Origin: Rhizobium oryzicola
GTDB taxonomy: Bacteria; Pseudomonadota; Alphaproteobacteria; Rhizobiales; Rhizobiaceae
Direction: 5' to 3'
Assembly (NCBI RefSeq): GCF_030504645.1
Contig: NZ_JAUKWQ010000001.1
Location: forward strand, 1,409,402-1,473,401
Length of the DNA stretch: 64,000 nucleotides
Each line of letters begins with the position of its first letter. Within the stretch, counting starts at the first letter, position 1. Shown here piece after piece: positions 1-8,278 of the stretch. Both the position numbers and the translations under genes were made by a program. The notes below the pieces were generated by a model. It was not told the origin of the DNA. It ran no database searches and saw only the letters and a list, made by a program, of their open reading frames with translations.

Positions 1-2
1 CG

Positions 3-125
3 GGCGCCCCCTGTTCCGTCTGCTGCCTGCCGGAGCATCAGATCCTGGCAATCCTGAATGATCTGGCAGAGAAGGTCATGGCACCAAGTGTCGACAAGCA
101 CCGTTCTACGCGGATAGCCAGATGA
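3..125 (+). CDS. C-terminal fragment of an unidentified protein (partial, cut by window start)
   Basis: The frame is open from the window edge to a TGA at 123-125 and reads as ordinary alphaproteobacterial coding sequence: about 40 residues with a CSVCC cysteine cluster, a helix-like LPEHQILAILNDLAEKV stretch and a basic tail ending RSTRIAR. I do not recognise the family; a small regulator or metal-responsive protein would fit the cysteines and basic tail, but that is a guess. Its stop overlaps the ATG of the next small frame in an ATGA arrangement, which supports this being a real gene end. Confidence 0.4.
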   Translation, partial: GAPCSVCCLPEHQILAILNDLAEKVMAPSVDKHRSTRIAR

Positions 126-304
126 GGGTACGTCCTGTCCGACGTTCCGGCTATTGCCGTTCGCTCACGCTGCCGCGCCATGCGCCTCGCCGCCTCGGTG
201 TTACGCATGTGATTCTGGCTATGCTTCTGATGGAACTGATCATCGTCGCCATGGTCTATGTCGCCACCGGCGCCTCGGATCTGCCGGGTCGCGAAGGTTT
301 TTGA
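122..304 (+). CDS. Possible small single-pass membrane protein
   Basis: A 60-residue frame starts in an ATGA overlap with the preceding frame. It has a strongly basic N-terminal third, one hydrophobic segment at about residues 28-48 (LGVTHVILAMLLMELIIVAM) and a short tail. The overlap and membrane segment favour translation; the arginine-rich start and lack of any recognised family weigh against it. No Shine-Dalgarno sequence needs to be assumed if translation is coupled. Function unknown. Confidence 0.35.
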   Translation: MRVRPVRRSGYCRSLTLPRHAPRRLGVTHVILAMLLMELIIVAMVYVATGASDLPGREGF

Positions 305-362
305 TCCGTGCAGAGAAGGTGAAGGAGCGCAGGGTGTAACGGTCCTTTCACCGTCCCCCATC

Positions 363-495
363 ATCCTCGGGCTTGACCCGAGGATCGATGCGGGGAAGCA
401 AAAGGCGAGACGGAAGCAATCTCGCCGCCTCGTTCGGATCCGCAACCGGTTGATCCCATTTGCCTTTCAATCGATCCTCGGATCAAGCCCGAGGA
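363..495. repeat. Pair of palindromic intergenic elements in inverted orientation (RIME/RPE-like)
   Basis: The first unit at 363-385 is a perfect palindrome with 9-bp arms, ATCCTCGGG and CCCGAGGAT, around CTTGA. The second, at 474-495, is a slightly diverged reverse-complement copy (arms TCCTCGG and CCGAGGA). About 90 bp separate them. Short GC-rich palindromes built on this core are familiar as dispersed intergenic repeats in rhizobia, so I read 363-495 as one such mosaic element. Transcribed, each unit would form a hairpin and could end or stabilise the upstream transcript. Confidence 0.6.
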
Positions 496-499
496 AGAC

Positions 500-1100
500 G
501 GCGAAGAAAATTTTCCCCGCCCCCGAAACTCATGCCTACGATCACTTCGTTCCGCAGCGGATACACCGGCAGGCGTGCCGGCGATGCGGGGCCGGTTCGG
601 GTTGTGGGGATAAGACGCAAAGCCTCAGGATCCGGGTCCGCGAAACTTGAGTCCCCCTCCGGCGACACGGGCGGAGAGGATGCGCGTCGGACGTCAGCGC
701 GGCCTCTCCGAAATACCCAGCGGCGCGCCGGACGTGCCTGTGTGGCACACAAGGGGAAGACGGGTTCGGGCTCGCATCGCCCGTTGTCCGCCTGCCGGTT
801 CGAAAGAGCCTGTGGGAACGGCGATGGCAAACGGCTCGGTCTGATCTTCCAGTCAGAGGGACCCCACCCGCGGGCAGAAACGACCGAACGGGGCGCTGAG
901 AGGTGCTACCTATACTACCCAATACGAGGCAGCTTTCAGCGCCCCGGCCGAAATACCCGCATGCTCATGAAAAGTGTGAAGCGATTTTCCGCCCGGAGCA
1001 TGCAGCAAGAACAGAAACCAAACCACGGGCCGTTCCGGTCGCGTGATCGCGCTCCATTGCCTGTGGAAACCGGGCAAATTTCCTGCCATTCACCTTTCAT
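500..1100. other. Hairpin-rich non-coding stretch upstream of the SOS-type promoter
   Basis: No frame here looks like a real protein. The DNA is rich in inverted repeats: 672-679 with 703-710 (CGGAGAGG/CCTCTCCG), 890-899 with 936-945 (GGGGCGCTGA/TCAGCGCCCC, 36-nt loop containing a smaller AGGT/ACCT hairpin), and several weaker ones between. It lacks the conserved cores I would expect of RNase P RNA, SRP RNA or tmRNA. A structured non-coding RNA or a decayed gene are both possible. Confidence 0.35.
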
Positions 1101-1111
1101 TAAATAAGTTT

Positions 1112-1126
1112 GTTCCGCCTTCGTTC
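1112..1126 (+). promoter_or_regulatory. LexA box 1 (GTTC-N7-GTTC)
   Basis: GTTC at 1112-1115 and GTTC at 1123-1126, separated by exactly seven bases, match the direct-repeat operator recognised by alphaproteobacterial LexA. It lies just upstream of a likely -35 hexamer (TTGACG, 1133-1138) for the small gene at 1190. Confidence 0.75.
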
Positions 1127-1132
1127 TTGTTG

Positions 1133-1162
1133 TTGACGCGCGAACAAGAATAGAACAAAATA
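1133..1162 (+). promoter_or_regulatory. Likely promoter of the 28-residue peptide gene
   Basis: TTGACG at 1133-1138 serves as -35. An A/T-rich -10 region (AAAATA, 1157-1162) follows at 18 bp. LexA box 2 fills the spacer and box 1 abuts the -35, the classic arrangement for LexA repression. Confidence 0.55.
1142..1156 (+). promoter_or_regulatory. LexA box 2 (GAAC-N7-GAAC)
   Basis: GAAC at 1142-1145 and GAAC at 1153-1156 are separated by seven bases. This is the same alphaproteobacterial LexA operator in the opposite orientation, inside the -35/-10 spacer. Two good operators within 45 bp imply tight SOS control. Confidence 0.75.
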
Positions 1163-1189
1163 AAAACATCAGAGAACAGGAGCGGGACG

Positions 1190-1276
1190 ATGACAGACAT
1201 TCTCCGGGACATCGCAGCATTCGCATCCATCATGATGTTTCTTGCCAGCCTCAGCCTCTTCGTCATGTCGATGTGA
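1190..1276 (+). CDS. 28-residue LexA-controlled membrane peptide (candidate SOS division inhibitor)
   Basis: ATG at 1190 is preceded by a strong Shine-Dalgarno sequence (AGGAG, 1178-1182, seven bases upstream). The frame encodes 28 residues beginning MTDILRDIAAFAS, with a hydrophobic helix from about residue 9 to the end and only one net basic patch, so it is predicted to be a single-span inner-membrane peptide. Two LexA boxes sit in its promoter. In Caulobacter the 29-residue SOS-induced membrane protein SidA blocks division through FtsW; this peptide has matching size, topology and regulation, but I cannot show sequence homology. No strong terminator separates it from dnaE, 101 bp downstream. 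Alternatives are a type I toxin-like peptide or a leader peptide. Confidence 0.65.
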   Translation: MTDILRDIAAFASIMMFLASLSLFVMSM

Positions 1277-1377
1277 CGGCGCCATCGCCGAAAAGCGGTT
1301 GATCCTTCACGGTAAGGGTGGACTTTGGCAGGCCTTCTTCGGACAATGGGTCGATTGAGAATGAAGGTGATGAATCA

Positions 1378-4300
1378 ATGGCGGATATGGCAACAACCCC
1401 GGCGCCGGCTGGTGAAAAAGAAGCGACGCCGCAATTCGTCCATCTGAGGGTTCATTCCGCCTACTCGCTTCTGGAAGGCGCGCTGCCGCTCAAGAAAATC
1501 CTCGGCAAGGCGGTCTCTGACGGTCAGCCCGCCATTGCCATTACCGATACCAACAATCTCTTCGTCGCGCTGGAGTTCTCTCAGAAGGCAGTCGGCGATG
1601 GCATCCAACCCATCATCGGCTGCCAGGTCTCCATCGACATGGAAGACCAGGGAGAAGAGAAGCGACAGCAAGGTTTTGTCAAATTGCCGTCGCTGGTTCT
1701 GCTGGCCTCAAATGATGTCGGCTATGAGCGGCTGGTCGATCTCATTAGCGAAGCCTATCTCGGCGGCGAGGGCAGTCAGGCCACGCACATCCGCATGTCC
1801 TGGCTGGAGGAGAAGGGGGCGGATGGCATCATTGCGCTGACCGGCTTCAGTTCCGGCCCAATCGACCCTCTGCTGAAGGACGGTCACAGCGCGCAAGCTG
1901 AAATGCGGCTGCTGCGACTGAAGAAAGTGTTCGGCGACCGGCTCTATGTCGAGCTGCAGCGCCATGCCAATTTCGACCGTCGCCATGAACGCAAGCTGAT
2001 CGACCTTGCTTATCAGCACGATCTTCCACTGGTTGCGACCAACGAGGCCTTCTTCCCGTCCAAATCCGATTATGATGCGCATGACGCGCTGATGGCGGTG
2101 GCGCACAACGCCATCGTTTCCGACGACAGTCGATTCCGCCTGACGCAGGATCATTGCCTGAAGAGCCGAGCGGAAATGGCCGCACTGTTTGCTGACCTGC
2201 CGGAGGCGCTGGAAAACACCGTCGAAATCGCTCGCCGCTGCTCCTTCGTTCTGAATACCCGCAAGCCCATCCTGCCGCGTTTCACTGGCGGTACGGGCGA
2301 TCAGGAAGAGGCGGAGCGCGCCGAGGCGAACGAACTTCGTCGGCAGTCGGTGGAGGGTTTGGAAGCGCGTCTGGCCGAACTTGGCATGGCCGCCGGCTAT
2401 ACGGAGCAGGATTACCGCGAGCGGCTTGATTTCGAGCTTTCGGTCATCGAGCGCATGAAGTTTCCGGGCTACTTCCTGATCGTTTCGGACTTCATCAAAT
2501 GGGCCAAGCAGCACGATATCCCCGTCGGTCCGGGTCGTGGCTCGGGTGCAGGCTCGCTGGTTGCCTATGCACTGACGATCACGGACGTCGATCCCTTGCG
2601 TTTCTCGCTGCTGTTCGAGCGCTTCCTCAACCCGGAACGCGTCTCCATGCCGGACTTCGATATCGACTTCTGCCAGGACCGCCGGGAAGAGGTGATCCGC
2701 TACGTGCAGCAGAAGTACGGGCGCGAGCAGGTGGCGCAGATCATCACCTTCGGTTCGCTGCAGGCTCGCGCCGCGCTGCGCGACGTCGGCCGTGTGCTGG
2801 AAATGCCCTACGGGCAGGTGGACAAGATCTGCAAGCTGGTGCCGAACAATCCGGCCAATCCGACACCGCTCTCCAAGGCGATCGAGGAAGAGCCGAAGCT
2901 GCAGGAAGAGGCGGAGAAGGAGCCCGTCGTCGCCCGGCTTCTCGATATCGCTCAGAAGATCGAGGGGCTTTACCGGCATGCCTCGACCCACGCCGCCGGC
3001 ATCGTGATCGGGGATCGCCCCCTGTCAAAGCTGGTGCCAATGTATCGCGATCCGCGTTCGGATATGCCGGTCACCCAGTTCAACATGAAGTGGGTGGAGC
3101 AGGCGGGTCTGGTGAAGTTCGACTTCCTCGGCCTGAAGACGCTGACGGTGTTGAAGACGGCGGTTGATTTCGTTGCCAAGCGGGGGATTTCCGTCGATCT
3201 CGCGAAGATCCCGCTGGATGACCAGAAGACTTACGAGATGCTGTCGCGCGGCGAGACTATCGGCGTGTTTCAGGTGGAAAGTGTCGGCATGCGCAAGGCG
3301 CTGCTCGGCATGCGGCCAGACTGCATTGAGGACATCATCGCGCTGGTGGCGCTCTATCGTCCAGGTCCGATGGAAAACATCCCGGTCTACAATGCCCGCA
3401 AGCATGGCGAGGAGGAAATCGAGTCGATCCACCCGACGATCGACCACCTGCTGAAGGAAACGCAGGGCGTTATCGTCTACCAGGAACAGGTCATGCAGAT
3501 CGCGCAGGTCCTGTCCGGCTATTCGCTCGGCGAAGCCGACCTTCTACGCCGTGCCATGGGTAAGAAGATCAAGGAGGAGATGGACAAGCAGCGCGCCCGC
3601 TTCGTTGATGGTGCCATCAAGAACGGCGTGTCCAAGCCACAGGCTGATCTAATCTTCGATCTTCTGGCAAAGTTTGCCAATTACGGCTTCAACAAATCGC
3701 ACGCGGCCGCCTACGCGATCGTCTCCTACCAGACGGCCTATATGAAGGCACATTACCCGGTCGAGTTCCTGGCCGCGTCGATGACCTATGATATGGCCAA
3801 TACGGAGAAGCTGAACGACTTCCGTCAGGATGCGGGGCGCCTTGGCATCAAGGTCGTGCCGCCTTCAATCCAGACCTCGTTCCGCATGTTCGAGACGGGC
3901 GAGAACTGCATTTATTATTCGCTGGCCGCTATCAAGGGTGTGGGCGAGTCTGCCGTGGAGCACATTGTCGCCGTACGCGGCGACAAGCCCTTCGAGAGCA
4001 TTGAGGACTTCTGCCTGCGGATCGACCCGAAGCAGGTGAATCGGCGCGTGCTGGAAAGCCTCATCTATGCCGGTGCCTTCGATTGCTTCGGACGCGACCG
4101 CGCCGAACTGGTGACGGGCCTCGACCGCATCATTGGCTATGCGCAACGTGCCGCGGAAGGCAAGACGAGCGGTCAGCACGACATGTTCGGATCGTCTTCG
4201 GCGGCTGGTCCGGAAAAGCTGATCCTGCCGCAATTCGATCCCTGGACCGCATCCGAAAAGCTGATGCGCGAGTATCAGGTGCTCGGCTTCTATCTCTCGG

Positions 4301-4869
4301 CACATCCGCTTGATACCTATAAGGATGTGCTGGCCAAGATGCGTGTCCAGAACTTTGCCGATTTTTCCGCCGCGGTGAAGGCGGGCGCGACGAACGGGCG
4401 TCTGGCAGGCACCGTGACAGGCAAGCAGGAGCGCAAGACACGCACCGGCAACAAGATGGGCATCGTCACCTTTTCCGATGCCACCGGTCAGTTCGAGGCG
4501 GTGCTGTTTTCTGAAGCCTTGAACCAGTACCGCGATCTGCTGGAGCCTGGCAAATCGCTTGTCATCGTTGTGCAGGCGGATGAGCGGCCGGAAGGCATCG
4601 GGCTTCGCATCCAGACGGTGCAGTCGCTGGAGGAGAAGTCGGTTCAGATGCAGAAGGCGCTTCGCGTCTATGTGCGCGATTCAGGACCGCTCAGAACCGT
4701 GGCGCGCCACCTCAATACGCGCGGTGATGGCCTTGTCTCCTTCGTCGTCATCAAGGATGACGGCCAGCGCGAGATCGAGGTGGAGCTATCTGAGAAATAC
4801 CGCATCTCGCCGGAAATCGCGGCGGCACTCCGGGCAGCGCCCGGTGTGCTGGATGTCGAACTCGTCTGA
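1378..4869 (+). CDS. dnaE: DNA polymerase III alpha subunit
   Basis: This is the replicative polymerase catalytic subunit, 1163 residues, normal for class-1 DnaE. An N-terminal PHP domain begins at HLRVHSAYSLLEGAL. The palm loop GPGRGSGAGS is near residue 383 and the catalytic acidic cluster PDFDIDF near 424-430. A helix-hairpin-helix (IKGVGESAV) lies near 852 and an OB fold near 1010-1080, followed by a C-terminal tau-binding region. I chose ATG 1378 (MADMATT), preceded by GAAGGTGA; an in-frame extension to 1318 looks non-coding. It lies downstream of the LexA-controlled peptide and converges on the L,D-transpeptidase gene with only 12 bp between stops. Confidence 0.97.
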   Translation: MADMATTPAPAGEKEATPQFVHLRVHSAYSLLEGALPLKKILGKAVSDGQPAIAITDTNNLFVALEFSQKAVGDGIQPIIGCQVSIDMEDQGEEKRQQGFVKLPSLVLLASNDVGYERLVDLISEAYLGGEGSQATHIRMSWLEEKGADGIIALTGFSSGPIDPLLKDGHSAQAEMRLLRLKKVFGDRLYVELQRHANFDRRHERKLIDLAYQHDLPLVATNEAFFPSKSDYDAHDALMAVAHNAIVSDDSRFRLTQDHCLKSRAEMAALFADLPEALENTVEIARRCSFVLNTRKPILPRFTGGTGDQEEAERAEANELRRQSVEGLEARLAELGMAAGYTEQDYRERLDFELSVIERMKFPGYFLIVSDFIKWAKQHDIPVGPGRGSGAGSLVAYALTITDVDPLRFSLLFERFLNPERVSMPDFDIDFCQDRREEVIRYVQQKYGREQVAQIITFGSLQARAALRDVGRVLEMPYGQVDKICKLVPNNPANPTPLSKAIEEEPKLQEEAEKEPVVARLLDIAQKIEGLYRHASTHAAGIVIGDRPLSKLVPMYRDPRSDMPVTQFNMKWVEQAGLVKFDFLGLKTLTVLKTAVDFVAKRGISVDLAKIPLDDQKTYEMLSRGETIGVFQVESVGMRKALLGMRPDCIEDIIALVALYRPGPMENIPVYNARKHGEEEIESIHPTIDHLLKETQGVIVYQEQVMQIAQVLSGYSLGEADLLRRAMGKKIKEEMDKQRARFVDGAIKNGVSKPQADLIFDLLAKFANYGFNKSHAAAYAIVSYQTAYMKAHYPVEFLAASMTYDMANTEKLNDFRQDAGRLGIKVVPPSIQTSFRMFETGENCIYYSLAAIKGVGESAVEHIVAVRGDKPFESIEDFCLRIDPKQVNRRVLESLIYAGAFDCFGRDRAELVTGLDRIIGYAQRAAEGKTSGQHDMFGSSSAAGPEKLILPQFDPWTASEKLMREYQVLGFYLSAHPLDTYKDVLAKMRVQNFADFSAAVKAGATNGRLAGTVTGKQERKTRTGNKMGIVTFSDATGQFEAVLFSEALNQYRDLLEPGKSLVIVVQADERPEGIGLRIQTVQSLEEKSVQMQKALRVYVRDSGPLRTVARHLNTRGDGLVSFVVIKDDGQREIEVELSEKYRISPEIAAALRAAPGVLDVELV

Positions 4870-4881
4870 GAAGAGCGCGGC

Positions 4882-6129
4882 TCAGCTCCGCGCTTTGGAA
4901 TGGGTGATGGTGATGAAATCCGTACCATCGCCGGTATCGGGGCCAACGCCTTCATCGCTGATGGTGAGGGAGCTGCCGGTGGAGATCATCTTGCCGAGCT
5001 GAGCGCGCAAGTCTGCCGGGATCTCGATACGGTCAAGGGCGGCCTTCATGGCCTCGGGACCTTCCGAGGCATCCTCAGTGATCCCGAAGCGCTGGCGGGT
5101 GGATGCGGATAGAACGTTTGGCAGGCTGAGCCCCTGCCATTCTGCTGCGCCTTTCTTGCGATCGACGTCAGCCACATTGAAGAAATGGGTACCGAGTGCG
5201 ATCTGCGGATCCCGAATGGGCACGGACTGCGAAAGGATCGGCTTGAAGCCCTGGCGCACCAGGAGCTGGCCCGCCGGTGGCATCGGGCGGTCGGTCGAGG
5301 CGTGCAGGGCTTTGATCAGTGCGTCCGTAAAGAGCGGACCTTTTTCGGGCAGGCCTTTCCAGCGCTTGTAGCCGAGGATCGCCGAGCGGGTGGCAGTGCC
5401 GACCACGCCATCCGGCTCACCTGCGTCAAAGCCGAGTTCGGTCAGCATCGACTGGATGTCGGCAATGTTGTCGCGTTCGGTGCGACGCGTGATCAGAATG
5501 CGGATCGGCGCCGGTTCCGCTTCCTCTGCTTTTTGCGGGGAGGGGGCGCTCAGGTCAATCTCCGGCTTCGGCACATGCATGGCCACCTGCACCTCCTGCA
5601 TCGTCACGCCGACCGTGGAGGGCCGCAATGGCACGTCGGAGAGAAGGTCCGGCACCGGTGCCGGTGGCTGGAAGAGATCCGGATGGCTGATGACGCGCGG
5701 TTCGACGGCGGCGTCGGCGATAATCACGTGCACGCCACGCTCGGTCATGCCGTAGAGTTCGCGGGCAAAGGCGCCGGGCAGGCGCACGCAACCATGTGAG
5801 GCAGGGCGACGCGGCACGCTGTCGGATTCATGCAGCGCAATGCCGGACCAGGTCAGCCGCTGCATCCACGGCATGGGCGCATTGGAATAGATGTTCGAGC
5901 GGTGGAATTTCTGCTTTTCCAGAATGGAAAAGATGCCGGTCGGCGTGTCGTGGCCTTCCTTGCCGGTCGAAACCTTCGAGGTGGCGATCACCTTGTCGCC
6001 GTCATAGACGGCAAGCGATTGCGTGTCTTTCGAGACAATGATCTGCAAGGTGCGGGAGGCCGCTTCGGCTGCGGTGGTCAACACGCAGCTCGACAGCAAA
6101 GCCAGGGCAAGCATGGCTTTTCGGGACAT
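4882..6129 (-). CDS. L,D-transpeptidase with peptidoglycan-binding domain
   Basis: A periplasmic YkuD-type enzyme that makes 3-3 cross-links in peptidoglycan or attaches proteins to it. The 415-residue precursor has a signal peptide ending near AEAAS (residue 25). The YkuD domain covers about residues 28-145, with His100 and the catalytic motif SHGCVRLP (His112, Cys114). A PG_binding_1 repeat is at about 215-265 (QSMLTELGFDAGEPDG), followed by a long C-terminal region without an obvious domain. Rhizobiales grow from the pole and rely heavily on L,D-transpeptidases, so the family is usually present in many copies. Confidence 0.92.
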   Translation of the reverse strand: MSRKAMLALALLSSCVLTTAAEAASRTLQIIVSKDTQSLAVYDGDKVIATSKVSTGKEGHDTPTGIFSILEKQKFHRSNIYSNAPMPWMQRLTWSGIALHESDSVPRRPASHGCVRLPGAFARELYGMTERGVHVIIADAAVEPRVISHPDLFQPPAPVPDLLSDVPLRPSTVGVTMQEVQVAMHVPKPEIDLSAPSPQKAEEAEPAPIRILITRRTERDNIADIQSMLTELGFDAGEPDGVVGTATRSAILGYKRWKGLPEKGPLFTDALIKALHASTDRPMPPAGQLLVRQGFKPILSQSVPIRDPQIALGTHFFNVADVDRKKGAAEWQGLSLPNVLSASTRQRFGITEDASEGPEAMKAALDRIEIPADLRAQLGKMISTGSSLTISDEGVGPDTGDGTDFITITHSKARS

Positions 6130-6257
6130 GGGGGCACCTCATCTTACGCAAAACAGAACCGCTAAAATACGCCGCGAAGTTTAACGAAGGTTTCCGGAGG
6201 AGAGATCTGCTACCCTGACCTGTGGATGATCGCATCACATTTCATTGATCCGGGGCA

Positions 6258-7547
6258 TCAGTCCCGGTTGCGCGTCCCGAAAGTGTAGCCTGTTTCGACC
6301 GCCTGTTTCCCGAATTTGTCGCGCAGTTTATCCATCGCAGCTTCCGCCGCCGCCCGCCGCGTCGCCTGCTGGTCGACAAGGTCCGGTGGATCGGCTCGGG
6401 CCGGGTCTGTGAGATCAGTCACCCCAATGCCAAGCAGTCGAAACTTTGTGCCATCCGTCTCCCGCTCAAGGAGGTTGAGCCCCGTGCGGAAAATGCGGTC
6501 GGCAAGCTGCGTCGGGTCTTCCAAGCGCCGATTGCGTGTGCGGCTCTTGAAGTCGGCGGTCTTCAGCTTCAGCACCACCGTATGCCCCGCAACGCCCTGG
6601 CGCTTGACGCGCGTCGAGACCTTTTCCGAAAGCTGCCGAAGGATGGGCACGAGATCCTCGAACCGGGAGATGTCGTCGAAGAAGGTCGTTTCGGCGGAAA
6701 CGCTTTTCGCGGGATCGTTCGGATGCACGGTGCGGTCATCAATCCCGCGCGCCAGACGCCACAAGCGCTGTCCCATGGTGCCATAGCGGCGCATCAGATC
6801 GCTCTCTTCCATGGTCTGCAACTGACCGATGGTGCGGATGCCATCCTTCTCCAGCGTCCCGGCAAAAGCCTTGCCGACGCCCCAGATGGTCGTGACCGGG
6901 CGCGGCGCCAGAAAACCCACCGCCTCCGCCTGCCCGATGACGGAGAAGCCGCGGGGTTTCTGCAGATCGGACGCGACCTTGGCGAGGAACTTGCAATAGG
7001 AGAGGCCGACGGAAATGCTGATGCCGATTTCTCTTTCGATGCGACGGGCGAGTTTCGCGAGAATGCGCGCCGGCGGATCGTGATGCAGGCGCTCGGTTCC
7101 CGAAAGATCGAGAAAGGCCTCGTCGATGGAAAGCGGCTGCACCAGCGGCGTCAGTTCTTGCATCAGGGCGCGCACCTGTCGCCCGACGGTGACATATTTC
7201 TCCATGTTGGGCCGAATGACCACCGCATCCGGACAGGCCTCCAGCGCCTTGAACATGGGCATGGCAGAGCGAACGCCGTTGATGCGGGCGATGTAGCAGG
7301 CGGTGGAAACGACGCCGCGTTTTCCTCCGCCAATGATCACAGGCTTGTCGACGAGTTCAGGGTTATCCCGCTTCTCAACGGAGGCGTAGAAGGCATCGCA
7401 ATCGATGTGCGCGATGGTGAGGTCATAGAGTTCCGGGTGGTAGACAAGACGCGGGCTTCCGCAGGCGCGGCAACGCCTCAGTCCTTCTGCCTGGCCCGTC
7501 AGGCAATCTCTGCAAAAACCGGTATGATGTGCGGCGCCCTGTGCCAT
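6258..7547 (-). CDS. dinB: DNA polymerase IV (Y-family, translesion)
   Basis: This error-prone polymerase bypasses damaged bases. The 429 residues carry an N-terminal extension with two CxxC pairs (CRDC and CRAC), a probable zinc ribbon. The Y-family palm follows, with [12 protein letters not shown] and the catalytic LSIDEAFLD, then the little-finger domain. ATG 7547 is preferred over a TTG four codons upstream because the latter lies inside the LexA box. There is no Shine-Dalgarno sequence before 7547; with the predicted promoter so close, the mRNA would be leaderless or nearly so. The LexA site makes it an SOS gene. Confidence 0.93.
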   Translation of the reverse strand: MAQGAAHHTGFCRDCLTGQAEGLRRCRACGSPRLVYHPELYDLTIAHIDCDAFYASVEKRDNPELVDKPVIIGGGKRGVVSTACYIARINGVRSAMPMFKALEACPDAVVIRPNMEKYVTVGRQVRALMQELTPLVQPLSIDEAFLDLSGTERLHHDPPARILAKLARRIEREIGISISVGLSYCKFLAKVASDLQKPRGFSVIGQAEAVGFLAPRPVTTIWGVGKAFAGTLEKDGIRTIGQLQTMEESDLMRRYGTMGQRLWRLARGIDDRTVHPNDPAKSVSAETTFFDDISRFEDLVPILRQLSEKVSTRVKRQGVAGHTVVLKLKTADFKSRTRNRRLEDPTQLADRIFRTGLNLLERETDGTKFRLLGIGVTDLTDPARADPPDLVDQQATRRAAAEAAMDKLRDKFGKQAVETGYTFGTRNRD

Positions 7548-7553
7548 AGCTCG

Positions 7554-7568
7554 GAACAAATGTTGAAC
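7554..7568 (-). promoter_or_regulatory. LexA box of dinB
   Basis: On the minus strand it reads GTTC-N7-GTTC (GTTCAACATTTGTTC), a full match to the alphaproteobacterial SOS operator. It ends seven bases before the dinB ATG and would cover the transcription start predicted from the promoter at 7575-7603. Confidence 0.8.
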
Positions 7569-7574
7569 ATAGCC

Positions 7575-7603
7575 ACATTATCCTTGGCCTGGTCACCTCA
7601 CAA
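7575..7603 (-). promoter_or_regulatory. Likely dinB promoter
   Basis: On the minus strand, TTGTGA (-35, 7603-7598) and TAATGT (-10, 7580-7575) are 17 bp apart. Initiation about seven bases downstream falls in the LexA box and leaves a leader of only about 20 bases. Confidence 0.5.
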
Positions 7604-7621
7604 GTAGGCGCTTCAGATCAT

Positions 7622-8278
7622 TCAGGCTTTTGCACCTGTTCCCGTAAAATGGCTGTCGATATGCTGGCTGGCCGCAGTCCAGTCACCCACGCGCACCACA
7701 TGCGGCGCGGCGGGAGGCGCGAGCTTGTGGATGTCGAGCGGCGGCACCATCTGGATCAAAAGGCATTCTGGCACATGTTCGCCCACCGAATGCAGATTAT
7801 GCGCCATGTCGTCAATGAAGGCGACGGGCAGGTCGCGTTCGCCGTGCAGTTCCCGCACCACAGGCCCCTTGGGCTCTTCGGTCGCGAGAAGCGGAAAGGT
7901 CAGGTCGAGACTATCGAGCAACCTGCGACGGATCTGCGTATAGCGGGGCGGCATGGCGGTGAGGAAGACGACATCAGCCTCCGCGCCAATCCGTTTCAGG
8001 GCGGCAATGGCATCTGTTGTCGGCGTTTGCCAGGCTTCCTGTGCCTCGAAGAAGTCCAGGATCAACTGGCTCACACGGACATCTTCCACGGGGGTTTCGT
8101 CCGTCGCAGACACGATGTTACCGTGCAGACGGAAGGAGCGCGGCAGAAAGCGGTGACCGAGACTTTCCAGATAGAGCTGAAATGGTGCGAAGAATTCAAG
8201 CACCACATCATCCACGTCGCAAACGGCCAGCGGCCGGTCAGTCAGTCGCACATGGGCAAGGTCAAGAATCTCGCCCAT
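7622..8278 (-). CDS. HAD-superfamily-like protein
   Basis: 218 residues. Near the N-terminus is a CDVDDVV motif (Asp21 and Asp23), the DxD of HAD hydrolases; a VVFLTAMP segment resembles motif II and AFIDDMAHN motif IV. The second motif-I Asp followed by Asp-Val-Val instead of Gly-Thr is atypical, so substrate and activity are open. ATG 8278 is chosen for the GGAGA nine bases upstream and for its one-base overlap with the DUF3572 stop (TGATG), which points to coupled translation. Soluble; no signal peptide. Confidence 0.75.
   Translation of the reverse strand: MGEILDLAHVRLTDRPLAVCDVDDVVLEFFAPFQLYLESLGHRFLPRSFRLHGNIVSATDETPVEDVRVSQLILDFFEAQEAWQTPTTDAIAALKRIGAEADVVFLTAMPPRYTQIRRRLLDSLDLTFPLLATEEPKGPVVRELHGERDLPVAFIDDMAHNLHSVGEHVPECLLIQMVPPLDIHKLAPPAAPHVVRVGDWTAASQHIDSHFTGTGAKA

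Noticed and set aside
500..945. tmRNA, RNase P RNA or SRP RNA in the structured region
   Set aside because: The conserved cores of RNase P RNA and SRP RNA and a proper tmRNA tag frame (ending in Ala-Ala) are absent.
460..1107. 215-codon plus-strand frame in the upstream non-coding stretch
   Set aside because: Arg/Ser/Gly-rich product without hydrophobic core, running through strong hairpins and the repeat; no credible start signal.
1708..2991. Long open frame of 427 codons antisense to dnaE
   Set aside because: Shadow of high-GC coding DNA; the product has no family features and dnaE motifs are complete on the other strand.
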